A stretch of 64,000 nt of DNA, taken from assembly GCF_900101525.1 (NCBI RefSeq), contig NZ_FMZD01000001.1, positions 165,027 to 229,026 of the forward strand. The letters run 5' to 3'. Shown in pieces: positions 17,191 to 26,533 of this stretch; positions within the stretch are counted from its first letter, which is position 1, and each line of letters opens with the position of its first letter. The notes below the pieces were generated by a model that saw nothing but the letters and a program-made list of their open reading frames with translations, had not been told where the DNA came from and ran no database searches. Both the position numbers and the translations under genes were made by a program. This DNA is from Marinilactibacillus psychrotolerans (GTDB lineage Bacteria > Bacillota > Bacilli > Lactobacillales > Carnobacteriaceae_A).

Positions 17191-18519
17191 TTAGGTTTGG
17201 GCTTTTGATTGACTCAAGAGTGTCTCAAATGCATGTTCAAATTTTTCTACATCTCCAGCGCCCATAAAGACAAAAACAGACCCTCGATGTTTTAACAACG
17301 GAGACATATCCTCTTCTCCTAATACCGCTAATCCTTTTTCTGTTTTTGCTAATAAATCTTCGATCGTAATATCCCCTGACATTTCTCTAGCAGAAGTGAA
17401 AATTTCACAGAGATAAACGTAATCAGCTAAATCCAGAGATTCACCAAACTCACTTAGAAGGGCTACTGTGCGAGTAAATGTATGTGGTTGAAATACAGCT
17501 ACAATTTCTTTGTCAGGATATTTCTGACGAGCAGCATCAAGAGTTGCTTTTATCTCAGCAGGATGGTGAGCATAATCATCAATGATGACTGTATCCATTA
17601 CTTTCTTTTCAGTAAATCTTCTCTTTACACCAGAAAAAGTTTTTAATCGCTCACCTACTTTTTCCTGATTTACCCCTTCATAATGACAAAATGCAATAAC
17701 ACCTAAAGCATTTTGAATATTGTGTTCTCCATAAGAAGGAATCGAAAACTGTCCATAGAAGTCTCCTCTTACATAAACATCAAAAGTAGAACCTTCTATT
17801 GAGCGTATAATATTTTTAGCTTGAAAATCATTGTGGTCTTGGAAACCATAGAATACTACCGGTACCGAAACTTGCAGATTCTGTAGTCTTTCATCATCTC
17901 CACAAGCAAAAACAGCTTTTTTAATTTGAGAAGCAAATGTTCTAAATGCTTCTTCTACATCCTCAACACTAGTATAATAATCAGGATGGTCATAATCTAT
18001 ATTTGTAATTAAAGCATAATCTGTTTTATAAGCTAAAAAATGTCGGCGATATTCGCATGCTTCTAATATAAAGTATTCTGCATCTTCAACTCCACTACCT
18101 GTGCCATCACCAATCAGGTAACTTGTTTTTTCAATGCCACTTAATACATGTGATAATAACCCCGTCGTACTCGTTTTACCATGAGAACCAGTTATAGCTA
18201 TACTGGTAAACTGATTACTAAATTCTCCTAAAAAATCATGATATCTAACAACTTTTAATCCGAGCTCTTTTGCACGAATAATTTCTTCATGAGAATCAGG
18301 AAAAGCGTTACCAGCAATGACAACCATATTTTCTCTAATGTTATTTTGATGAAATACATAAATAGGTATTTTTGCAATTTCTAAGTTTTCTTGGGTGAAA
18401 AAATATTTGTTTACATCTGATCCTTGAACTTTATATCCTTTGTCATGCAGAATTAATGCTAATGCACTCATTCCGGAACCTTTAATTCCTACAAAATGAT
18501 AAATCATTGATTGATCCAT
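17191..18519 (-). CDS. murC: UDP-N-acetylmuramate--L-alanine ligase
   Basis: MurC adds L-alanine to UDP-MurNAc, the first amino acid of the peptidoglycan stem peptide. The ATG at 18519 is chosen because TTGGAGGC lies nine bases before it; the frame stays open 13 codons upstream but without support. The 442-residue protein has the UDP-binding Rossmann domain ([11 protein letters not shown], residues 7-17), the ATP P-loop ([11 protein letters not shown], about 110-120), the EACEYRRHF metal-binding motif and the C-terminal domain (DDYAHHP). It follows the SftA-like gene, an order reminiscent of ytpR-sftA-murC in bacilli. Confidence 0.97.
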   Translation of the reverse strand: MDQSMIYHFVGIKGSGMSALALILHDKGYKVQGSDVNKYFFTQENLEIAKIPIYVFHQNNIRENMVVIAGNAFPDSHEEIIRAKELGLKVVRYHDFLGEFSNQFTSIAITGSHGKTSTTGLLSHVLSGIEKTSYLIGDGTGSGVEDAEYFILEACEYRRHFLAYKTDYALITNIDYDHPDYYTSVEDVEEAFRTFASQIKKAVFACGDDERLQNLQVSVPVVFYGFQDHNDFQAKNIIRSIEGSTFDVYVRGDFYGQFSIPSYGEHNIQNALGVIAFCHYEGVNQEKVGERLKTFSGVKRRFTEKKVMDTVIIDDYAHHPAEIKATLDAARQKYPDKEIVAVFQPHTFTRTVALLSEFGESLDLADYVYLCEIFTSAREMSGDITIEDLLAKTEKGLAVLGEEDMSPLLKHRGSVFVFMGAGDVEKFEHAFETLLSQSKAQT

Positions 18520-18662
18520 TTTAAAAAGCCTCCAAATTTCTACTATACGTTTCACCATATAGTCTCTTACAAGAATAAACTAGACTAATAGCATACGATT
18601 TTATACTATAATGGAAACACTTAAAAAAATCCAGTATGAAACGCTTATCTTTCAATAAGACT

Positions 18663-19352
18663 TCACTCATTTTCATCTGAAAAGAATCCCGGAAGATTAC
18701 TTTTGAATTTGTTTTTACCTAGTTGTTCTTCGTTGATTATGTTCATCAATGACCGTTGTAGTTTCATTCTTTTATTACGTGAATTTTGGGTTTCTTTTTT
18801 CATTTCTGTTTTAAACGGTACCTTAGTCTGAGCCAAGGTCGTTTTCTTACTGGTAGATAGCGAGTTTGTATTCTTATTTTTGGGAGATAGTTTTTTCTCA
18901 TCGTCAAGTTGCATTTCCCAGTATTCAGTTAGTTCAGGCGTTTCAAATTCTTCAAACATCAGAAACTCAAAATGTTCTTTTTTTAGTTTTTCTTTCAATA
19001 GCCCATAATCCCAATCCTCATTATCTTTCTTTAGAGGTTTTTTATATCCAAAAATTGGAGAGGGTACCCTACTCGCCTCAAAAGGAGGTTCTATATAATG
19101 CTTAGAACGAGGCGGATTATAGATGCTTTTTTCTTCAAGATAATCTTGAAATCCTTTTTCAATCTCATCTCTTTTGATGATATGATCAGGAAGCGTATGT
19201 GAGCTTCTCTCGCTAAACAACTCTCTATCGCCAGTAGGCTGCTGATCAGTTGACTTAAAAAAGTGTAGGTTTTCTTTTAGTCGATCAGTTGAAGGATCTG
19301 ATGATTGTCTTTTTGCATGCTTGAAAAAACTTGGTCCTTCATATTCTACCAT
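18663..19352 (-). CDS. hypothetical protein resembling the non-motor N-terminal part of SftA/FtsK
   Basis: The 229-residue protein begins MVEYEGPSFFK at an ATG preceded by GAGGAGG. It is hydrophilic with no membrane segment. The middle contains VPSPIFGY (about residues 93-100), which I recognise as a short motif from the linker of SftA/FtsK-type translocases. No Walker A, Walker B or RecA-like motor follows; it ends in a basic-to-acidic tail (KSNLPGFFSDENE). It occupies the place, between ytpR and murC, where bacilli carry sftA. I infer a motorless derivative or remnant of SftA, but it could be an unrelated cell-division protein. Function is unknown. Confidence 0.6.
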   Translation of the reverse strand: MVEYEGPSFFKHAKRQSSDPSTDRLKENLHFFKSTDQQPTGDRELFSERSSHTLPDHIIKRDEIEKGFQDYLEEKSIYNPPRSKHYIEPPFEASRVPSPIFGYKKPLKKDNEDWDYGLLKEKLKKEHFEFLMFEEFETPELTEYWEMQLDDEKKLSPKNKNTNSLSTSKKTTLAQTKVPFKTEMKKETQNSRNKRMKLQRSLMNIINEEQLGKNKFKSNLPGFFSDENE

Positions 19353-19432
19353 TACGCTTCCTCCTCTTCCAAAGATCATACATCACTTAGTAAATTAATG
19401 TATAATTAAAATTATTATATCATGTATATGGT

Positions 19433-20038
19433 TTAAATAGAGAACATTCTACCTGTCTCTTCAGATCCCTCAAGTACAAGAATCCCTTTTGATTTTTGTT
19501 CTAAACCAAGTTCTTTTGCAGAACAAACCATACCGTTACTTTTAACTCCTCGAAGCTCTCCAGGCCAGATCACAAGACCATCCGGCATAATGGATCCAGG
19601 TTTTGCAACAACTACCTTCTGTCCAGCTTTTATATTTTCAGCACCACAGACGATTTGAACAACTTCATCATTATCTATTTCTATTTTAGTAATATTCAAA
19701 TGGTCAGAACCCTCTAATGGTTTGCATTCTATGACATGCCCCACTACAAATTTAGGTGAGTTATCAGCTTTCAAGGTCTCAGTCCAATTATTTAATTTAA
19801 TATACTCATTCAATATTTCAACTTGCTCTTCTGTCAAAGTAACCGGACCGTTTTCAAACAAATCTAATATCTCTGAAGCGTTAAACAGATTATATCCTAC
19901 TGTTTCACCTGATTCTTTCTCGTAAATTTTAGTCATATTGCCTTTTCTTTCAATCATCTGGTTTTCAATTGTACATTCTCTTAATTGAATAATTAAAACA
20001 TCTTTTAATCCTTTGTTATTGTAACTTGAAATTAACAT
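19433..20038 (-). CDS. ytpR: YtpR-family tRNA-binding domain protein
   Basis: A 201-residue protein with an N-terminal DUF4479-type region (1-95) and a C-terminal EMAP/Myf tRNA-binding OB fold (about 98-200; VVGHVIECKPLEGSDHLNITKIEI, QIVCGAENI). This is the domain found at the N terminus of phenylalanyl-tRNA synthetase beta, here as a stand-alone protein. Its cellular role is not settled. The ATG has a GAGGAG site. It follows the M42 peptidase by 42 bp and precedes the SftA-like gene, consistent with the ytp cluster of bacilli. Confidence 0.92.
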   Translation of the reverse strand: MLISSYNNKGLKDVLIIQLRECTIENQMIERKGNMTKIYEKESGETVGYNLFNASEILDLFENGPVTLTEEQVEILNEYIKLNNWTETLKADNSPKFVVGHVIECKPLEGSDHLNITKIEIDNDEVVQIVCGAENIKAGQKVVVAKPGSIMPDGLVIWPGELRGVKSNGMVCSAKELGLEQKSKGILVLEGSEETGRMFSI

Positions 20039-20080
20039 AATAATCTCCTCTTGATCTATTTGACTAGTATTTTAAATCAT

Positions 20081-21151
20081 TTAATTGTTTTTTAATGTAT
20101 CTAATGTTGATTTATCCAATGTAAGGATAACCTGTTTCACCATTTCTTTGGCTGCTTCATAATCCTTAATATTAAATAATGTTTGATGCGTATGAATATA
20201 GCGAGCACATACTCCAATAACTGCACTAGGAACACCTTGATTCATCTGATGAGCTGCTCCAGCATCTGTTCCGCCTTTAGAAATGAAATATTGATAAGGG
20301 ATATTATTAGTCTCTGCTGTATCCAGTAAAAAGTCTCTCATTTCTTTTGACAGTATCATACCTGGATCTTGAATACGAAGTAAAAAGCCTTTCCCTAGTT
20401 GCCCGAATGCTTCGTCATCTCCCGCTATATCATTGGCCGGAGAACAGTCCACAGCGAGGAAAACATCAGGATCAAATTTTGAGACTGCACCTTTTGTGCC
20501 TCTAAGTCCCACTTCTTCTTGTACATTAGCGCCTGCAATCAGTGTATTCGGTAAACTTTCTTTCTGCAATGACTTCAGTGCTTCTAAAACAACTGCTACT
20601 CCATACCGATTATCCCAAGCCTTTCCAAGAATCGTCTTTCCATTTGCCATTTTAATTGTTTCTACTTGAGGAACGATTGTATCCCCCGGTCTTACCCCAT
20701 ATTCAAATGCTTCATCTTTAGAATCAAATCCCGCATCAAATAAAATATCTTCTACTGTTATTGCACTAGCCTGTTTTCCTTTAAGTAAATGCGGCGGAAC
20801 AGATGAAGACACAACTGGGTAGTCACCTTTACTTGTCTGAAGAGTAAAGCGTTGTGCGGATACGACATAAGGATTCCAGCCACCTAATGGTACTACTTTA
20901 AACAATCCTTTTTTAGTGATGGATGCAATCATAAATCCAACTTCATCCATATGAGCAGCAATCATTAACTTAGGTGCTTGTTTTTGTTTAGAGTGTCTAA
21001 TTCCAAAAATACCACCTAATCCATCTTGCTGTATTTCATCTACAAGCGGTCCCATTTCTTCACGCATAAATTGTCTAACAGAATGTTCAAATCCACTTGT
21101 CCCCTGTAACTCTGTTACCTTTTTTATTAACTCAAATGTCTGATTATTCAT
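20081..21151 (-). CDS. pepA: M42-family glutamyl aminopeptidase
   Basis: A cytoplasmic dinuclear-metal aminopeptidase that removes N-terminal acidic or other residues from peptides, often as a dodecamer. The 356-residue protein carries the family metal ligands: AAHMDEVGF (about residues 66-74), GKAWDNRYG (Asp), NVQEEVGLRG (catalytic Glu pair), AVDCSPA and the C-terminal GGTDAGAAHQ/IHTHQ. The ATG at 21151 lacks a close ribosome-binding site. A strong AGGAGG sits 29 bases further up, with a short hairpin in between (see 21159-21186). The gene faces away from the + strand membrane protein at 21417. Confidence 0.93.
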   Translation of the reverse strand: MNNQTFELIKKVTELQGTSGFEHSVRQFMREEMGPLVDEIQQDGLGGIFGIRHSKQKQAPKLMIAAHMDEVGFMIASITKKGLFKVVPLGGWNPYVVSAQRFTLQTSKGDYPVVSSSVPPHLLKGKQASAITVEDILFDAGFDSKDEAFEYGVRPGDTIVPQVETIKMANGKTILGKAWDNRYGVAVVLEALKSLQKESLPNTLIAGANVQEEVGLRGTKGAVSKFDPDVFLAVDCSPANDIAGDDEAFGQLGKGFLLRIQDPGMILSKEMRDFLLDTAETNNIPYQYFISKGGTDAGAAHQMNQGVPSAVIGVCARYIHTHQTLFNIKDYEAAKEMVKQVILTLDKSTLDTLKNN

Positions 21152-21158
21152 CGTTATC

Positions 21159-21186
21159 AGCCAGTGACCTATATGGCTTTCCTCCT
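21159..21186 (-). promoter_or_regulatory. distant AGGAGG and hairpin before pepA
   Basis: AGGAGG (minus strand, 21186-21181) is 29 bases from the pepA ATG. Between them, AGCCA (21178-21174) can pair with TGGCT (21163-21159). Folding that hairpin would leave the AGGAGG about nine unpaired bases from the ATG. Confidence 0.35.
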
Positions 21187-21416
21187 AGTTTAATATTTTT
21201 TCTAGTTGAACTAATCGTATAAATTTTAATAGGTTTAAAACTATTTAGTTCGAATATTTACCTTTTTGGTTCATTATCTAAAGCGATCTTGTTAATTATA
21301 CACAAAAATCGCAAAAATTTTAAGCCTCTTTCCTATATATTCTATTACACTCATAAAATATATATGTTAAAATAAATGAGAAACGCACTAAAGCAATTAA
21401 ATTTGGAGGCTAGACT

Positions 21417-21755
21417 ATGGAAAATAAGTTAACTGAAAAGCAAACCACCTATTTATTTGGAGTAATTGGACTCCTTTTTTCTTTCCTTTTGGGTTTTTTC
21501 CTCTATCCTAAAGTATCTAAAAAACAAGCGATTCATGCTGATTCAATATTAGAAGATATTAAATCGCAGTTTCGGGAAGAAGGACCGATAGATGGTTCCT
21601 GGATAGAATTAACTAAGGTCCCATGGAAAAAGTTTGCATATACTACTGATGTATATTATGGTGGTATTTCTCGTTTAGAAGAAAATATTCTAGTACAGTA
21701 CGAGTTTATTGCAGATGCATACACAGGTAGTTTAATTGATCTTTACAGAGTATAA
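21417..21755 (+). CDS. small membrane-anchored protein, weakly PepSY-like
   Basis: The 112-residue + strand protein has a GGAGG site eight bases before the ATG. An N-terminal membrane segment (about residues 12-32, YLFGVIGLLFSFLLGFFLYP) is followed by a soluble region ending ILVQYEFIADAYTGSLIDLYRV. That ending resembles the strand pattern of PepSY-type domains, though the match is weak. With the short N-terminal stub positive at KVSKK after the helix, topology is not certain. It is one of only four + strand genes and is divergent from pepA. I do not recognise a named family; function is unknown. Confidence 0.7.
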   Translation: MENKLTEKQTTYLFGVIGLLFSFLLGFFLYPKVSKKQAIHADSILEDIKSQFREEGPIDGSWIELTKVPWKKFAYTTDVYYGGISRLEENILVQYEFIADAYTGSLIDLYRV

Positions 21756-21761
21756 CTAATC

Positions 21762-21803
21762 AAAAATGCAGTATCTACATGATCATGTAGATACTGCATT
21801 TTT
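21762..21803. terminator. bidirectional terminator between the small membrane protein gene and trmB
   Basis: A perfect 42-bp palindrome (arms AAAAATGCAGTATCTACATGA and its complement) between convergent genes. It has T-runs on both strands and should stop transcription from both sides. Confidence 0.92.
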
Positions 21804-21815
21804 ATCTTCTGCCAT

Positions 21816-22463
21816 TTATTTGCTCTCAGGGAAATAAGCTACTGTTTTATATATCCGATTTCCTTTTCTTGAAAATTTTTCTTCGTACTCAGTCATAATG
21901 TTATTTTCTACCTCGCTATTATGCAAATCAAGATATAATTCTTTCAGAATCATTCCTTTTTCAGAAAAACTAATTAATGAGTATTCAAATAACTTTTGGT
22001 TATCTGTTTTAAAGTGCAGCTCACCTTGTTCATCAAGTATGGTTTCATAACTGTACAAAAAATCTTTATACGTTAATCTTCTTTTTTCATGGCGATTTTT
22101 TGGCCAAGGATCTGAAAAAGTAAGATAAATCCTATCGACTTCTCCTTTATCAAAGAAAGACTGCAAATTTTGTGCATTAACTTGCAGCAATTGCACATTC
22201 GGTAAATCTTCTTCAATCTGCTTTTCCAATGCTGATACTATTACACTAGTCTGTAGTTCAATTCCAATATAATTGATTCCCGGATTTTGTTTAGCCATTT
22301 CGATAAGAAACCGGCCTTTTCCCATACCAATTTCTATATGAAGTGGCTGTTTCTTATCAAAGCGTTCATTCCATCTGCCTTTCCATTCTTCAGGGGTGCT
22401 CACTACATATTGCCCATATGCTAAAAGTTTATCTTCCGCTCCAGGTTTATTTCTTAAACGCAT
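21816..22463 (-). CDS. trmB: tRNA (guanine-N7-)-methyltransferase
   Basis: TrmB forms m7G46 in the variable loop of tRNAs using S-adenosylmethionine. The 215-residue protein has the SAM motif [14 protein letters not shown] (about residues 45-58), [10 protein letters not shown], and the signature [16 protein letters not shown] (about 115-130) with the catalytic Asp. It lies downstream of ccrZ, as in streptococci and many other Firmicutes, although a hairpin at 22481-22517 separates them. Confidence 0.97.
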   Translation of the reverse strand: MRLRNKPGAEDKLLAYGQYVVSTPEEWKGRWNERFDKKQPLHIEIGMGKGRFLIEMAKQNPGINYIGIELQTSVIVSALEKQIEEDLPNVQLLQVNAQNLQSFFDKGEVDRIYLTFSDPWPKNRHEKRRLTYKDFLYSYETILDEQGELHFKTDNQKLFEYSLISFSEKGMILKELYLDLHNSEVENNIMTEYEEKFSRKGNRIYKTVAYFPESK

Positions 22464-22480
22464 AAATTTCTCCTTTACAT

Positions 22481-22517
22481 AAAAAGCGGGACAGAGTATA
22501 CGTCTGGCCCGATTTTT
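22481..22517 (-). terminator. hairpin between ccrZ and trmB
   Basis: Arms CGGG-CAGA/TCTG-CCCG around GTATAC, then TTTTT on the minus strand. It is a good intrinsic terminator, but since trmB follows with no clear promoter it may allow partial read-through. Confidence 0.75.
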
Positions 22518-22555
22518 AGTTATATAAATGTTATTAATCTTATAATAGCTTAATT

Positions 22556-23338
22556 CTAAACCGACATTAGTTGATCGATTTTCACAATTGCATTATTCAT
22601 TTTAATAAATTGCCCTTTTCGGTGTGCTTCTTTGACATCCATTAGCAAGGTCATAATAACATACCAGTTAATTCTTTGAAGAAATGACTCTGATATTTCA
22701 TGGTCATATTCCCTCAACCAATCGTTCCATTCTTTCTTTTCAATATAACGACTAAATAATTGCCCTATATCATATGCTAAATCAGCAAGAATTGCTGAGT
22801 CCCAATCAACTAAATATAATTGATCTTCCTCAGAGAGTAACCAATTTTTCCTAGAAACATCTCCATGACACACGCTAATTTCTGAATCTATAATAATCTC
22901 CAATTTTGTATCAATTAACCACTGATGGGCTTTTTTTAACTGAGGATGCTCTATTAATTCACTTGCAAGATTAGCTCTGTACTCTGATAATAAATCTTTA
23001 GGATGAATGAATCTGCCCCCAACTCTTTGAAGCATTCGTTTCAAACTTTCAGACTGATGAACTTTTTTTAGTATCTTAGCAACTCTAGAAGAATGCATTT
23101 CATCTTTAAAAAGATTTCGACCATTGCACCACTCTTGCGCAGTTAGAACGTCTCCGTTCCCAATTCTTTTAGTCCATATCAATTTAGGAGAAATACCTTC
23201 TAAAGAAAGAGCAGCTAAAAAAGGAGAAGAATTTCGTTTTAAAAACAACTTTTCTTCATCCTTTGTGCCCATATAAGCCTGTCCTGTATCCCCACCGATC
23301 GGGTGTAGTTTCCACCCCGTTTCTCTCTCTAACTCCAT
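22556..23338 (-). CDS. ccrZ: cell-cycle regulator CcrZ (YtmP-like phosphotransferase fold)
   Basis: Aminoglycoside-phosphotransferase/choline-kinase-fold protein. In pneumococcus and other Firmicutes, CcrZ links replication initiation to division by activating DnaA. The 260-residue protein keeps kinase-like motifs: [13 protein letters not shown] (Brenner-type catalytic loop, about residue 165) and [20 protein letters not shown] (metal-binding DxD region). The ATG at 23338 is preferred to a GTG two codons earlier, judging by spacing from AAAGGA. The adjacent trmB gene supports the identification. A strong promoter (TTGACG-N17-TACAAT) lies at 23401-23429. Confidence 0.88.
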   Translation of the reverse strand: MELERETGWKLHPIGGDTGQAYMGTKDEEKLFLKRNSSPFLAALSLEGISPKLIWTKRIGNGDVLTAQEWCNGRNLFKDEMHSSRVAKILKKVHQSESLKRMLQRVGGRFIHPKDLLSEYRANLASELIEHPQLKKAHQWLIDTKLEIIIDSEISVCHGDVSRKNWLLSEEDQLYLVDWDSAILADLAYDIGQLFSRYIEKKEWNDWLREYDHEISESFLQRINWYVIMTLLMDVKEAHRKGQFIKMNNAIVKIDQLMSV

Positions 23339-23400
23339 ACCCACTCAATCCTTTTATCCATAATTACTTAATTCATTTTCCCGTCTTGAATCTCTTCTCT

Positions 23401-23429
23401 ATTGTAGAAAGAATTTATGAACTCGTCAA
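23401..23429 (-). promoter_or_regulatory. promoter of ccrZ-trmB
   Basis: Minus strand TTGACG (23424-23429), 17-bp spacer, TACAAT (23401-23406); transcript start about 60 bp before the ccrZ ATG. Confidence 0.75.
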
Positions 23430-23533
23430 GCGGATAGATGTTCTTTTTTATAATCTAAATACAATTCTATTGATATAGAAGGAAGTTTTCGGTATCGAAT
23501 TTATTAAGCTAGAATATACTTTGTTAAAACTAA

Positions 23534-24388
23534 CTAGACTTTTCCACATACCTTCTCAATTTCCTCTTCAAATGCTTTAGCCAGCTTTTGAGTTACTTCT
23601 CCAATTTTTCCGCCATTAACTGCATAGCCATTAATCGTGTGTATAGGCATAACTTCTATTGTCGTACTTGAACAGAACACTTCGTCTGACTCGTTTAATT
23701 GTTCTAAAGTAAAGGGTTCTTCCTTAACTTCTATTCCTAATTTTTCTGCACATTTTAACCAGACTATTTTTGTTACTCCTGGCAGGATCAGATTACTATC
23801 TGGATGTGTGTATATAACTTCGTCTTTAACAATTGCCACATTTGAAGCTGAACATTCAGTAACAATTCCATCCCTGTGTAAGATGGCTTCTTCAGCATTT
23901 TTTTTATGTGCTTCATGCTTTGCCATGATGTTTCCAAGTAAGCTGATCGATTTGATATCACATTTCAGCCAACGTATATCTTCTTCAATGACTGTTTTAA
24001 TTCCTGCCTTTATTTTTTCAGCATCTCTGGGCACCACAGTGATGTTTCCTGTTATGGTTGGTAAAACACTTAGGTCTGGATAAACATGGTTCCGAGGAGA
24101 GGCAATACCTCTAGTAACTTGCAAATATAGATTGCCCGTCTCTATACCACTTTCTTCTAATAATTGGTTCATTAGTCGTTTCATCTTATCCTTTGTCTGT
24201 GGTATGGCCATTTCGATTTTACTGGCACTTGTATATAAACGATCAATATGCTCATCTATACAAAAAAACTTACCATTATATGCTCTAACTACTTCGTAGA
24301 TTCCATCTCCAAACTGATATCCTCTATCTTCAGGATCGATTTTGACTTCTTCTCTTTCAACTATTTGGCTATTCCAGATTACTTTCAT
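23534..24388 (-). CDS. dat: D-amino-acid transaminase
   Basis: A PLP fold-type IV enzyme that interconverts D-alanine and D-glutamate with 2-oxo acids, supplying D-amino acids for peptidoglycan. The 284-residue protein has YQFGDGIYEVVRAYNG (about residues 24-39), RGIASPRNH, the ISLLGNIMAK segment with the PLP lysine nearby (SIS region, about 145), and EVFCSSTTIEVMPI near the end. This favours D-amino-acid transaminase over branched-chain aminotransferase. It lies between ecsB and ccrZ and could be co-transcribed with ecsAB (27 bp gap). Confidence 0.93.
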   Translation of the reverse strand: MKVIWNSQIVEREEVKIDPEDRGYQFGDGIYEVVRAYNGKFFCIDEHIDRLYTSASKIEMAIPQTKDKMKRLMNQLLEESGIETGNLYLQVTRGIASPRNHVYPDLSVLPTITGNITVVPRDAEKIKAGIKTVIEEDIRWLKCDIKSISLLGNIMAKHEAHKKNAEEAILHRDGIVTECSASNVAIVKDEVIYTHPDSNLILPGVTKIVWLKCAEKLGIEVKEEPFTLEQLNESDEVFCSSTTIEVMPIHTINGYAVNGGKIGEVTQKLAKAFEEEIEKVCGKV

Positions 24389-24415
24389 GTCTCTTCCTCA
24401 TTTCTAAAAGTGAAA

Positions 24416-25633
24416 TTATTCTATTTTACTTAGTCTTCTTGGTAAATAATAACTAGTAAATCCATAAATAAATATCAAACTTCCAATCAACATGATGCCA
24501 CTACTATATATTTCTTGTGTAAGATTAGCTCCGATAAAGAAAATTGCTACAATGCTCAAAATTTCGCCTATCAATCTCTGGATGGATTTTATTTTACCAG
24601 TCTCAGGTACCGGGTACAATTGGAAATAAAAATTTTGTTTAAATTGCTGATAGATCGTTGTAAGTTGAAAACCGATTAAGTATAAAAATAAAATAGTCAG
24701 TATCAACTTAATGATTACTCCTGAGCTGAACAAAATCAACAAAATTCCAATCAATGTCAACCTTAAAACTAGGCCACTGTAAGATTGGTTTCGATAAAAC
24801 GATCGTACAATGTAATAATAATGTGGGTCATTGTTCTTCCTTGACTGGGTTTCAATCCATTTGTCTAACCATTTCAATCTGTTTGGGTGCTGTTCTAGAA
24901 AAGTAACTTCAGTAAATAAGTTAATGAATCGGTAAATTTTTTGTAGTCTATTCTCTTCTTTTTCAATTACAATAGTCCATTGCAAACTTTTATCTTTGCT
25001 ATAAATTTTCTTCAAATAATAGGTCCCCACCAAACCAAAGAAAGCTACTAAAATCAATCCACTATACAGATTTACAAATATACTAAAAATTAGTCCAACA
25101 GCACTTAGTATTTTGCTAGCACTCATCATTAACAATCGCCTAGTGTGATCTTTCTCTAAAAAAGTTATATATTGAACTTTAAGATCAAAAAATTTCAGTA
25201 ATAAAGCTGTCGCTAAAAAGATTGGCCAGCTATTAAATTCAATCTTTAGAGTTACGACCAACAAGGGCATTGCAGCTGCTGAAGCAAAAGCTATTGGGAT
25301 TGCTAAAAAGATAAAACTTTTCCATATATTCTTTTTAAGTATACCTTTTACTTCAGCTTCAAGTGGCAATAGAAAAACAATGTCAGCTGATTGCATTAAT
25401 GTCGTTATCCTTCCAGCAGATAGGACTAAAATCATAACGATAACCAAAATAACTCTGGGTAAAATGGCGCCGTTACTTACCGTTTGAACATAGTTAGAAT
25501 ATCCAAAACCTCCTGCACCTAATAGCAAGAGTACGGCTAAAACAAAGTGGTCATTCAGTACATATTTCATATATCTAGAAAGTTGCTTCTGATATATTCT
25601 AGTTCTTTGTTTAAAAAGTGAAATAACGGTCAT
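24416..25633 (-). CDS. ecsB: ABC transporter permease EcsB
   Basis: Integral membrane partner of the EcsA ATPase. In B. subtilis the Ecs transporter affects secretion, competence and regulated membrane proteolysis through RasP. The 405-residue protein has about eight to ten hydrophobic segments, starting VLAVLLLLGAGGFGYSNYV (about residue 32), and no ATPase motifs. It starts with ATGA overlapping the ecsA stop, so translation is coupled. An ecsC gene, present after ecsB in B. subtilis, is absent here. The exported substrate is not established. Confidence 0.92.
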   Translation of the reverse strand: MTVISLFKQRTRIYQKQLSRYMKYVLNDHFVLAVLLLLGAGGFGYSNYVQTVSNGAILPRVILVIVMILVLSAGRITTLMQSADIVFLLPLEAEVKGILKKNIWKSFIFLAIPIAFASAAAMPLLVVTLKIEFNSWPIFLATALLLKFFDLKVQYITFLEKDHTRRLLMMSASKILSAVGLIFSIFVNLYSGLILVAFFGLVGTYYLKKIYSKDKSLQWTIVIEKEENRLQKIYRFINLFTEVTFLEQHPNRLKWLDKWIETQSRKNNDPHYYYIVRSFYRNQSYSGLVLRLTLIGILLILFSSGVIIKLILTILFLYLIGFQLTTIYQQFKQNFYFQLYPVPETGKIKSIQRLIGEILSIVAIFFIGANLTQEIYSSGIMLIGSLIFIYGFTSYYLPRRLSKIE

Positions 25634-26370
25634 ATTAAAAACCCTTCTTCATCTGCTAATCGTCCGTACATATCATCCAAACTAGCTCCGGGCATCTTAA
25701 ATTTTTCTCTTAATTGTGATAATGTCCCCTTGGCATATATTTTCCCGTTATGAAGAATTACAAAAGCATCACATATTTTCTCTGCATTATTCAGAACATG
25801 TGTAGACATTAAAATAGAAGCGCCTTGCTCTTTTTTTTCGTTCAACAGCTTTAAAAAATCCCTAATTGCTAAAGGATCTAATCCTAAAAAAGGTTCATCT
25901 ATGACATAGAGACTGGGTTCAATAATAAAAGCACACACGATCATTACTTTTTGCTTCATTCCTTTAGAAAAATCCGATGGAAACCATTCTAAGCGATCAT
26001 CCAATCGAAATAACTTTAAAAGGGGTGTTGCGCTTTTAAAGGCTCTATCTACATCTAGTCCATATGCCATTGCAGTAATTTCGATATGTTCTTTTAATGT
26101 TAACTCTTCATACAATACAGGTGTTTCTGGTATAAAACCTATGTTTCGTCTGTATAGTGTGCTATCCATATGAATTGTTTTATCATTTAAAAAAATTTGC
26201 CCCTTAAATGGCTCTAAAAGGCCCATAATATGCTTAATTGTCGTACTTTTACCTGCACCGTTCAGTCCTATTAAGCCAACTAATTCACCATCTGCTACAT
26301 TGAAAGATAGATCATTTAAAATTGGTCTTCTGGTATAGCCACCTGTAACATGTTCAATTCTTAAACTCAT
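25630..26370 (-). CDS. ecsA: ABC transporter ATP-binding protein EcsA
   Basis: Cytoplasmic ATPase of the Ecs transporter. The 246 residues contain Walker A GLNGAGKST (about 36-44), the signature FSKGMKQK (about 136-143) and Walker B YVIDEPFLGLDP, followed by the His switch STHVL. It overlaps ecsB by 4 bp and is divergent from hit, the same hit-ecsA-ecsB neighbourhood as in bacilli. Confidence 0.95.
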   Translation of the reverse strand: MSLRIEHVTGGYTRRPILNDLSFNVADGELVGLIGLNGAGKSTTIKHIMGLLEPFKGQIFLNDKTIHMDSTLYRRNIGFIPETPVLYEELTLKEHIEITAMAYGLDVDRAFKSATPLLKLFRLDDRLEWFPSDFSKGMKQKVMIVCAFIIEPSLYVIDEPFLGLDPLAIRDFLKLLNEKKEQGASILMSTHVLNNAEKICDAFVILHNGKIYAKGTLSQLREKFKMPGASLDDMYGRLADEEGFLI

Positions 26371-26533
26371 TTAAAGTATCCTTCCTGATGTTGTTCTTTA
26401 TATTTTACCACAAGTATGAAAAGACAAAAGGAAGTTTTGTGCTTCTTTTTATCAAAATATACTCTTCTGTGATAAACTAGAATAGATTAGAATGATATAA
26501 TAGAAATAAGTAAGTAAGGTTGGAGGATTAAAA

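Noticed and set aside
23637..24083. 148-codon + strand frame inside the transaminase gene
   Set aside because: It is the antisense shadow of a complete, conserved enzyme and has no family features.
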